DNA from: Burkholderiales bacterium
GTDB lineage: Bacteria > Pseudomonadota > Gammaproteobacteria > Burkholderiales > SG8-39
Assembly: GCA_919902965.1 (NCBI GenBank)
Contig: CAKKSJ010000096.1
Coordinates: 1-6,641, forward strand
DNA length: 6,641 nt
Direction of reading: 5' to 3'
The notes beneath the pieces were generated by a model that worked only from the letters and a program-made list of their open reading frames with translations, made no database searches and was not told where the DNA came from. Position 1 is the first letter of the stretch. Each line of letters opens with the position of its first letter. Below, in pieces: positions 1 through 5,018 of this stretch. Both the position numbers and the translations under genes were made by a program.

Positions 1-541
1 CTGTTACCTTCTTGCCCTAGGCTTGCTGGCGATTTTGCCGCGGCTGGCGCTCGCGCAAGGGGGCGACGATCTGCTCTCGCGCTACAAACTGGCCTCCGGT
101 GACGTCATTTCCATCTACGTCCTCGGAGAAGACGACCTCAAACGCGAGAAAGTCCGGCTCACCGATGCCGGAACGATACAGTACGCCGTGCTAGGCGAAA
201 TCCGCGTCAAGGGGCTGACCGCGGGCGAATTGGAGCAAAAGATTACCTCCGGACTCCTCAAGGCGGAGTATCTGAAGAATCCCACGGTCACAGTGAGCAT
301 AGAAGAGTACCGTCCGTTCTTCATCAACGGCGAAGTGTATAAACCCGGGGGTTATCCTTACGTTCCCGGGCTCACCGTGCTCAAGGCCGTATCGCTTGCG
401 GGAGGGTTCAAGGATCGCGCTTCCAAGCGCAACATGTACGTAGTCCGCGACGGCACCCCGAACGAGGCGCGCATGAAGGTGGAACTCGACAGCCCGATCT
501 ATCCGGGGGATATCCTGACCGTCGAAGAGAGTTTCTTCTAG
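1..541 (+). CDS. Polysaccharide export protein, short Wza-like (Poly_export + SLBB), 5' partial
   Basis: This is the periplasmic/outer-membrane channel component that passes EPS or capsule polymer out of the cell. The frame is open to the left edge, so the true start is upstream. The TTG at 23 lies inside the signal peptide and is not taken as the start. The visible N-terminus is the hydrophobic core of a signal peptide ending in ALA before QGGDD, a signal peptidase I type site. No lipobox cysteine sits there, unlike lipoprotein Wza. The mature part opens with the Poly_export pattern (YKLASGDVISIYV, then GTIQYAVLGEIRVKGLT) and continues with one SLBB-like domain (FFINGEVYKPGGYPY, then LTVLKAVSLAGGF). 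It ends at GDILTVEESFF, a usual end for short exporters. The protein is about half the length of Wza and lacks its C-terminal outer-membrane helix. The kinase gene starts 10 bases after the stop. Family assignment is firm; the transported polymer is unknown. Confidence 0.92.
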   Translation, partial: CYLLALGLLAILPRLALAQGGDDLLSRYKLASGDVISIYVLGEDDLKREKVRLTDAGTIQYAVLGEIRVKGLTAGELEQKITSGLLKAEYLKNPTVTVSIEEYRPFFINGEVYKPGGYPYVPGLTVLKAVSLAGGFKDRASKRNMYVVRDGTPNEARMKVELDSPIYPGDILTVEESFF

Positions 542-551
542 CTTCGTTAAC

Positions 552-2795
552 ATGCAAATCGAACAGCTTCCGCAAGAATACTCTGATACCGATGCGCGGC
601 CAGAAGACACACTATCTGACTATCTGCGCTTCTGGCGGCGCAGCCTGGAGAAAAAGCGCTGGGCTATCGTGCTGCTCACTTTTCTGGTCGGCGCGGTCGC
701 CGCCCTGGTCGCTTATTCCATTACGCCCGTGTATCGTTCGACCGCTACACTCTATATAGAGCCAACAAAATCAAACGTCGTCTCTGTTCAGGAGGTTTAC
801 GGCGGCATCAGCGGCAACCACGAGCATATCCAGACACAATTGGGGATACTCAAATCGCGCGAACTGGCGGTGAAACTGGTCAAGCGCCTCAATCTAAGCA
901 CCGATCCCGCCATCGACCCGAGGCAAAAACCGCCCGCACTGAATCTCTCCATACCCTGGCGCGACTGGATCCCGGCCGGCTGGCTGCCGGAGGAAGCGCC
1001 CTTGTCCGATGAAGCCCTGAGCGCTACCGCGATCAGCGCAGTCCAGTCCGGCCTAGACGTGCAACTGGTTCGCCTCAGCTTTTTGATCAAGGTGAGCTTC
1101 GAGTCCAGCGACAAGGCGCTCGCGGCGAAAGTGGCCAATGCCCTGGCCGACGTTTATATCGAGAGCGACCTGGAGTCGCGGCTGCAGATGACGCAGAAGG
1201 CGGGCGCCTGGCTCACCGAGCGGGTCAAGGGCCTGCGGGCGACGGTCGAGGCTTCCGAGCGCGCATTGCAGCAATTCCGCGACAGGGAAAAAATTGTCGA
1301 TGCCAAGGGGGTGGCGCTGGGCGCGAGCAGCCAGCTCACCACTCTGACGACCGCCATGGTCGCCGCTCGGCAGAAAGTCGCGGAACTGGAAAACGCCTAT
1401 CGCCAGGTGCAGGCGGTGCTCAAAGGCGAATCGCGCGCGAAGCTCGACTCCATACCGACGGTGCTGCGCAGCCCCAGCGTGATCCCGCTGAAGACCGCGG
1501 AAGCCGAAGCCGAGCGCAAGCTCGCCGAGCTAAACAATCGCTACGGCGCCAATCATCCGAAAATCATCGCCGCCGAATCCGATCTGCGCCAGGCGCGCGA
1601 AAACACCCAGAAGGTGGTGGACTCGGTGGTATCGAGCATCACCCGCGAGTACGAAGTTGCCAAGGCGACCGAGAAGACCATGCAGGCGTCCCTGGACAGA
1701 TCGAAGAGCGAAATCCAGGACATGAGCCGCAAGGAATTCCAGTTGGCGACGCTGGAGCGCGACGTGCAGACCAACCGGCAACTCTACGACCTGTTCGTCA
1801 ACCGCGCCAAGGAGACGGGCGCCACCAGTGACCTGCAGTCCAGCATTGCACGCGTGGTCGATCCGGCCATCGTTCCGGCGAGCCCGGTCAAGCCGCGCAA
1901 GACCCTGATCATCGCGATTTCGCTGTTCGTCGGTCTGATGCTGGGCATCGTGCTGGCACTGCTGCTGGAACATCTCGACAACACCGTGCGTTCCGGCGAA
2001 GACGTGGCGAACAAACTCGAAGTCCCCCTGCTGGGGATCCTGCCCTGGGTGCCCGGCAGACACGCCAAGTTCGAGTTGCAGCGCGGCTTCCTGAAGAACT
2101 TCAACCCTGCCTTCAGCGAGGCCGTGCGCACGCTGCGCACCGGCATACTGATGTCGGCGCTGGACGATCCGCACAAGGTGGTGCTGATCACCTCCTCGGT
2201 GCCCGAGGAAGGCAAGACCTCGGTGTCGATGAATCTCGCCTTCGCCCTGGCGCAGGTCAAGCGCACCTGCCTGATCGACGCCGACATGCGCCGGCCCTCG
2301 GTCTACAAAGTCATGGGCGGCGAACTCAATATGCCGGGCCTGTCGAACCTGGTGGCCGGCACCGAGCCGGTGAACAAGTGCGTGTACGAGCACGAGTCGG
2401 GGCTGTTTTACATTCCCTCCGGCCCGATTCCGCCTAACCCCTCGGAACTGCTGTCGTCGAAGCGCTTCGCCGAGGTGCTGCACAAACTCGAGTCGATGTT
2501 CGACGTCATCCTGATCGACTCGCCGCCGGTGCAGCTGGTGAGCGACGCCACCATCCTCGCCGGCGTGGCCAATGCCATGGTGTTCGTGGTGCGCGCGGAT
2601 TCCACGCCCTACCAGGTGTCCAAGGGCGCGATCCAACTGCTGAAGAAAGGCCGGGCGCATTTGCTCGGCGTGGTGCTGAACCGGCTGGACGTGGACAAGT
2701 CCGAACGCTACTACGGTTACGGGCGCTATTTCAGCTACGGCGGCAAGTACAAGTACTACAAACGTTACGGCTATTACGGCGCCACCAAGAAGTAG
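552..2795 (+). CDS. Wzc-type chain-length regulator fused to BY-kinase (tyrosine autokinase)
   Basis: This inner-membrane protein controls polymer length and couples synthesis to export through cycles of tyrosine autophosphorylation. It has 747 residues, the normal size for the fused proteobacterial form. Order of parts: cytoplasmic N-terminus; TM1 about 38-58; Wzz periplasmic domain; long helical/coiled region about 205-420; GNVR-like segment about 390-440; proline-rich stretch PASPVKP (442-448); TM2 about 451-472; cytoplasmic kinase domain about 515-715. Visible kinase signatures are the EX2RX2R oligomerisation motif (E523, R526, R529), Walker A around T547-S557 with K555, Walker A' LIDADMRRP (D576, D578) and Walker B VILIDSPP (D656). 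The tail holds 11 tyrosines between 720 and 742, the autophosphorylation cluster. All key residues are present, so it should be active. The ATG at 552 lacks a clear Shine-Dalgarno sequence, suggesting coupling to the exporter gene 10 bases upstream. The phosphatase follows after 9 bases. Confidence 0.95.
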   Translation: MQIEQLPQEYSDTDARPEDTLSDYLRFWRRSLEKKRWAIVLLTFLVGAVAALVAYSITPVYRSTATLYIEPTKSNVVSVQEVYGGISGNHEHIQTQLGILKSRELAVKLVKRLNLSTDPAIDPRQKPPALNLSIPWRDWIPAGWLPEEAPLSDEALSATAISAVQSGLDVQLVRLSFLIKVSFESSDKALAAKVANALADVYIESDLESRLQMTQKAGAWLTERVKGLRATVEASERALQQFRDREKIVDAKGVALGASSQLTTLTTAMVAARQKVAELENAYRQVQAVLKGESRAKLDSIPTVLRSPSVIPLKTAEAEAERKLAELNNRYGANHPKIIAAESDLRQARENTQKVVDSVVSSITREYEVAKATEKTMQASLDRSKSEIQDMSRKEFQLATLERDVQTNRQLYDLFVNRAKETGATSDLQSSIARVVDPAIVPASPVKPRKTLIIAISLFVGLMLGIVLALLLEHLDNTVRSGEDVANKLEVPLLGILPWVPGRHAKFELQRGFLKNFNPAFSEAVRTLRTGILMSALDDPHKVVLITSSVPEEGKTSVSMNLAFALAQVKRTCLIDADMRRPSVYKVMGGELNMPGLSNLVAGTEPVNKCVYEHESGLFYIPSGPIPPNPSELLSSKRFAEVLHKLESMFDVILIDSPPVQLVSDATILAGVANAMVFVVRADSTPYQVSKGAIQLLKKGRAHLLGVVLNRLDVDKSERYYGYGRYFSYGGKYKYYKRYGYYGATKK

Positions 2796-2804
2796 GCCGC
2801 CGGC

Positions 2805-3545
2805 ATGGTCGACGTCCACTGCCACCTCTTTCCAGGCATAGACGACGGGCCGCAGACGCTGGCCGCGGCCATCGGGCTCGCCCGGCGCGCGGTGGCCGCC
2901 GGCATTGTCACATCGATAGTCACGCCGCACATCCTGCCGCGCCGCTACGACAACACGCTGGCCGGCATCCGCGCGGCGGCGGCGGCTTTCCGCGGCGAAC
3001 TCGATGCCCTGAACATTCCGCTCGCGATCGGCTACGCGGCCGAGGTGCGCATCGGCCCGGAAATCATTCAGCTGGCGGAAGAGAACACGCTGCCGCTGCT
3101 GGGCGTGATCGAGGGCTACGGCATCGTGCTGTTGGAGTTTCCCGACAGCCACGTACTTCCTGGCAGCGACAAGCTCGCCGCCTGGCTGCTCGAGCGCAGG
3201 ATCAGGCCGATGATCGCGCACCCGGAGCGCAACAAGGAAATCATGCGCGACATCGAGGCCATCGCGCCGTTCGTGGAGATGGGCTGCTGGCTGCAGCTCA
3301 CCGCAGGCTCGGTCGCCGGCGTGTTCGGCCCGCGCTGCCGCGAGCGCTCGCGCCAGTTGCTCGAGCGCGGCTGGGTCAGGGTGCTCGCCTCCGACGCGCA
3401 CGACATGCCGGCGCGCATGCCGGAGCTGGAGCCGGGGCGCGCCGCCGCCGAGGAGATCGTCGGCGAAACCGAGTCCTGGCGCCTGGTGCGCGAGCGCCCC
3501 GCGGCGATCGCCGCCACTAACGCGGCGTTTGCAGCAATTGCTTAG
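2805..3545 (+). CDS. PHP-domain protein-tyrosine phosphatase, CpsB/YwqE family
   Basis: This is a metal-dependent phosphatase expected to dephosphorylate the tyrosine tail of the kinase encoded immediately upstream. Its 246 residues match the usual family length of about 250. The PHP metal ligands are visible in order: HCH at 5-7, GIDDG at 11-15, TPH at 40-42, E80 in AAEVR, IAHPERN at 137-143 (H139) and SDAH at 196-199 (D197, H199). QLTAGS at 164-169 is also typical. There is no signal peptide or membrane segment, so it is cytosolic like its substrate domain. The ATG at 2805 is preceded by only a weak AGG overlapping the kinase stop region, which fits translational coupling. This family is best known from Gram-positive capsule loci. 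Many Gram-negative Wzc-type kinases are instead paired with a low-molecular-weight Wzb phosphatase, but PHP-type partners also occur in proteobacteria. Function is well supported; the pairing is inferred from adjacency. Confidence 0.93.
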   Translation: MVDVHCHLFPGIDDGPQTLAAAIGLARRAVAAGIVTSIVTPHILPRRYDNTLAGIRAAAAAFRGELDALNIPLAIGYAAEVRIGPEIIQLAEENTLPLLGVIEGYGIVLLEFPDSHVLPGSDKLAAWLLERRIRPMIAHPERNKEIMRDIEAIAPFVEMGCWLQLTAGSVAGVFGPRCRERSRQLLERGWVRVLASDAHDMPARMPELEPGRAAAEEIVGETESWRLVRERPAAIAATNAAFAAIA

Positions 3546-3560
3546 GGGCTGTGAAGAGAC

Positions 3561-3606
3561 CGATCTTGGGCGAAGGCTCGCGAACGCGGGGCGTATGCTA
3601 AGATCG
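3561..3606. repeat. 7-base inverted repeat upstream of the antitoxin gene
   Basis: CGATCTT at 3561-3567 is the exact reverse complement of AAGATCG at 3600-3606, with a 32-base spacer. The right arm ends 25 bases before the antitoxin ATG and begins just after a -10-like TATGCT (3594-3599). DUF433 antitoxins are thought to carry a DNA-binding helix-turn-helix, so an autoregulatory operator is possible. The spacer is long for one dimer site, and a 7-base match could arise by chance. Confidence 0.35.
3594..3599 (+). promoter_or_regulatory. Possible -10 element for the toxin-antitoxin module
   Basis: TATGCT matches the sigma-70 -10 consensus at four of six positions and lies 32 bases before the antitoxin ATG, in the only intergenic gap large enough for a promoter. 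No convincing -35 is found at 16-18 bases upstream; the nearest candidate, TTGGGC at 3566-3571, is 22 bases away. The assignment is therefore weak. Confidence 0.25.
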
Positions 3607-3620
3607 ACGCGAACAGACGC

Positions 3621-3626
3621 GGAGGT
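3621..3626 (+). promoter_or_regulatory. Strong ribosome-binding site of the antitoxin gene
   Basis: GGAGGT sits five bases before the ATG at 3632. It is one of the two clear Shine-Dalgarno sequences in the window. It fixes the antitoxin start and supports independent, efficient translation of the module relative to the EPS genes around it. Confidence 0.8.
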
Positions 3627-3631
3627 CCACC

Positions 3632-3859
3632 ATGCAAAAATTGAGCCGGATTACGATGGATCCCCAGGTAATGGGCGGCAAACCCTGCATTAGGAACATG
3701 CGGGTGACCGTGGGCACATTGGTAGGATTGATGGCATCGGGCAAGACCATCGACGACGTACTGGCCGCGTATCCTTACATCGAGAGGCAAGATGTACTGG
3801 AAGCGCTGACCTACGCGGCCTGGCGCGCCGAAGAGAAGGAACTGCCTCTCGCTACCTGA
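3632..3859 (+). CDS. DUF433 family antitoxin (VapB45-like)
   Basis: This is the predicted antitoxin of a type II toxin-antitoxin pair. It should bind and neutralise the PIN-like protein encoded by the next gene and may repress the module through its helix-turn-helix. The 75 residues show the whole DUF433 pattern: RITMDPQVMGGKPCIRNMRVTV at the N-terminus, a helical centre (LVGLMASGKTIDDVLAAYPYI), and the closing segment DVLEALTYAAWRAEEKE. Length is normal and no residue of the conserved GKPCIR block is missing. The start is set by GGAGGT five bases upstream. Its TGA shares its last A with the ATG of the toxin gene, so the two are translationally coupled with the antitoxin made first. The pair separates EPS genes and has no evident role in polysaccharide export. 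Family membership is secure; toxin neutralisation is inferred from known DUF433/DUF5615 pairs. Confidence 0.92.
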   Translation: MQKLSRITMDPQVMGGKPCIRNMRVTVGTLVGLMASGKTIDDVLAAYPYIERQDVLEALTYAAWRAEEKELPLAT

Positions 3860-4227
3860 TGAAAATTCTCATCGACATGAACCTTTCACCCCGGTGGGTG
3901 GACGTTTTCATGGCGGCAGGATTGGATGCAGCTCACTGGTTCGTGCTTGGCGATCCTCGCGCCACAGACCGAGCCATTATGGAATGGGCCAGAACAAATG
4001 ATTACATCGTCTTTACCCACGATCTGGATTTCGGCGCCATTCTTGCGGCGACTCAGGCAGGCGGGCCGAGCGTGATCCAGATCCGGGCCGAAAACGTACT
4101 GCCTGAGGTCGCTGGAGATGCCGTTATAGCAGCGATTCGTCGCTTCCGTGAGGGGTTGGAGCAAGGGGCGCTGATCTCAGTCGATCCAGAGAGAGCCCGC
4201 GCCAGAATCCTTCCCCTCGATAGATGA
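3859..4227 (+). CDS. DUF5615 family PIN-like toxin (VapC45-like predicted RNase)
   Basis: This is the predicted toxin, a small nuclease-fold protein of the DUF5615/Mut7-C PIN-like group, likely cutting RNA when freed from its antitoxin. The 122 residues begin KILIDMNLSPRW (acidic D6 and N8), followed by the ATDRAIMEWA helix with D37, and then THDLDFG (D55, D57), the usual acidic cluster expected to bind metal. Next comes the strand PSVIQIR and a C-terminal helix followed by GALISVD, both typical of the family. Length is normal and nothing suggests inactivation. The ATG overlaps the antitoxin TGA by one base. The only purine-rich stretch, AAGGA at 3836-3840, is 18 bases away, too far for direct initiation, which again points to coupling. 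GC content by my count of 3841-4200 is 209/360 (58%), below the phosphatase gene just upstream, a mild hint of separate origin. The RNA target is unknown. Confidence 0.9.
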   Translation: MKILIDMNLSPRWVDVFMAAGLDAAHWFVLGDPRATDRAIMEWARTNDYIVFTHDLDFGAILAATQAGGPSVIQIRAENVLPEVAGDAVIAAIRRFREGLEQGALISVDPERARARILPLDR

Positions 4228-4280
4228 CGCATCTTGGACGCCCCTGATGAATTGCTGTCGCGGGCTTGGGGCCAATAGCA

Positions 4281-5018
4281 ATGACCCGGACTTCCCTCGG
4301 ATTGCCCAAACGGGTCGCATGGTCAGCCGCGCTGATCCTGCTGCTCGGCTTGCTCGCCTTCAAGGCCGGCAAGGAGGGGCTGTCCAATTTCTACGTGCAG
4401 TCGGCGCATCTGGAAATCCAGCGCTGGGCCAAACCCGGGCAGGCCTACCGCGCCGAGGACTGGACGCGCGTCATGCACTACCTGGCCAGCAGCCTGCGCT
4501 ACTCGCCGGGCAATCCCTGGGCGCTGGAAGAATCGGGCACGCTGCAATTGCGCAGCATGAGCGCCGCCAGGGATCCGCAGCTCGCCGAAGCAGCCGCGCG
4601 CAGCGCCAATGTGGACTTTCGCATGGCGCTGGTGCAGCGGCCGACATCGCCTTTCAGCTGGGCGAGCTTCGCGCTGACCAAACTCTATCTGGGCGAGCAG
4701 GACGATGAACTCGTCAAGGCCCTGCTGCGCGCGGAGGAGCTGGGCCCGTGGGAGCCCGGGGTGCAGCAGACGGTGGTGTTCGTCGGCCTCTCGGTGTGGA
4801 ATCGGCTAAACCAGGCCGGGCAGGCTGCGGTGCTCCGCGCGATGCAGCGCGGCGCGCAACACAATGCCGCGAAAATTGCCGAAATCGCCATGACGTTCAA
4901 CCGTATTGACTTATTTTGTGCTATAAGCAAAATGACGTCTCAGGGCCGGGAAGTTTGCAGTCGAATAAGCAAATCCGGAAAGAATTCCAGTAAGCAAAAT
5001 AAAGGGGCAACGCCATGA
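4281..5018 (+). CDS. Single-pass membrane protein of EPS locus, possibly VpsP-like, function unknown
   Basis: I do not recognise this protein with certainty. Numbered from the ATG at 4281 (GGGG lies nine bases upstream), it has 245 residues. A TTG at 4266 would add five residues and is less likely. It has a short basic N-terminus, one membrane helix at about 13-28, then a predicted periplasmic, mostly helical domain. That domain has TPR-like stretches (WTRVMHYLASSLRYSPGNPWALEESG at 61-86; MALVQRPTSPFSWASFALTKLYLGE at 115-139). Two cysteines, C213 and C226, lie near the end and could form a disulfide. Size, topology and setting recall VpsP-type polysaccharide proteins, but this is a tentative resemblance. 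The last ~38 residues become Ser/Lys-rich and are encoded by AT-rich DNA that looks regulatory, so this tail may be shaped by DNA constraints rather than protein function. The stop overlaps the FecR start (ATGA). Confidence 0.75.
   Translation: MTRTSLGLPKRVAWSAALILLLGLLAFKAGKEGLSNFYVQSAHLEIQRWAKPGQAYRAEDWTRVMHYLASSLRYSPGNPWALEESGTLQLRSMSAARDPQLAEAAARSANVDFRMALVQRPTSPFSWASFALTKLYLGEQDDELVKALLRAEELGPWEPGVQQTVVFVGLSVWNRLNQAGQAAVLRAMQRGAQHNAAKIAEIAMTFNRIDLFCAISKMTSQGREVCSRISKSGKNSSKQNKGATP
4906..4933 (+). promoter_or_regulatory. Candidate sigma-70-like promoter for the FecR-domain gene
   Basis: TTGACT (4906-4911, five of six to TTGACA) and CAAAAT (4928-4933, four of six to TATAAT) are separated by 16 bases. 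They lie about 80 bases before the FecR ATG, inside the coding end of the preceding gene. TATAAG at 4922-4927 looks like a better -10 but has no -35 at the right distance. The surrounding 110 bases (4901-5010) are 42% GC by my count, in a window otherwise mostly about 55-70%. Confidence 0.4.
4913..4933. repeat. Inverted repeat ATTTTG-N9-CAAAAT overlapping the candidate promoter
   Basis: ATTTTG at 4913-4918 and CAAAAT at 4928-4933 are exact reverse complements with a nine-base spacer. The site falls between and over the putative -35 and -10 hexamers, a usual position for a repressor operator. It also includes the first TAAGCAAAAT copy. There is no run of T after it, so it is not a terminator. 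Confidence 0.4.
4924..5000 (+). repeat. Three direct copies of TAAGCAAA(A)T before the FecR-domain gene
   Basis: TAAGCAAAAT occurs at 4924-4933 and 4991-5000, and TAAGCAAAT at 4966-4974. The start-to-start distances are 42 and 25 bases. They lie in the AT-rich end of the membrane-protein gene, where two of them encode ISK and one encodes SKQN (reading frame shifted). Repetition of a 9-10-base word three times within 77 bases in a GC-rich region suggests a regulator binding array, though no known regulator is recognised. Confidence 0.5.
5001..5007 (+). promoter_or_regulatory. Ribosome-binding site of the FecR-domain gene
   Basis: AAAGGGG ends seven bases before the ATG at 5015, a good Shine-Dalgarno sequence and spacing. 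It fixes the start of the FecR-domain gene at the ATG that overlaps the upstream stop as ATGA, so the gene can be translated both by coupling and by its own site. Confidence 0.7.

Larger units (their letters stand above)
3558..4240. repeat. Imperfect 15-base direct repeat bracketing the toxin-antitoxin module
   Basis: GACCGATCTTGGGCG at 3558-3572 and GACGCATCTTGGACG at 4226-4240 agree at 12 of 15 positions, with a core of ATCTTGG-CG. The first copy is just after the phosphatase gene, and the second overlaps the toxin stop codon. They could be relics of insertion of the module or of recombination between short homologies. Given the number of possible alignments between the two flanks, chance similarity is not excluded. 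Confidence 0.3.

Noticed and set aside
23..25. TTG as translation start of the exporter gene
   Set aside because: The frame stays open to base 2 and the upstream codons extend the hydrophobic core of the signal peptide, so the start lies outside the window.
1530..3401. Minus-strand open frame of 623 codons opposite the kinase and phosphatase genes
   Set aside because: It spans two well-supported genes and their junction on the other strand, with no recognisable domain. High GC leaves this frame open by chance.
4240..4272. GCCCC/GGGGC stem that could hide the ribosome-binding site of the membrane-protein gene, or act as a terminator
   Set aside because: Only five pairs with a 23-base loop and no following T-run; too weak to call.
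4247..4708. Plus-strand frame starting ATG at 4247
   Set aside because: It overlaps the membrane-protein gene in another frame, has a low-complexity Arg/Ala/Gly product and no clear ribosome-binding site. The 4281 frame has a membrane helix and runs the full length to 5018.
4943..4959. Sigma-54-like GG...GC element before the FecR gene
   Set aside because: The GG-to-GC spacing is 11 bases instead of the strict 10, and the TGGCA part of the -24 element is absent.
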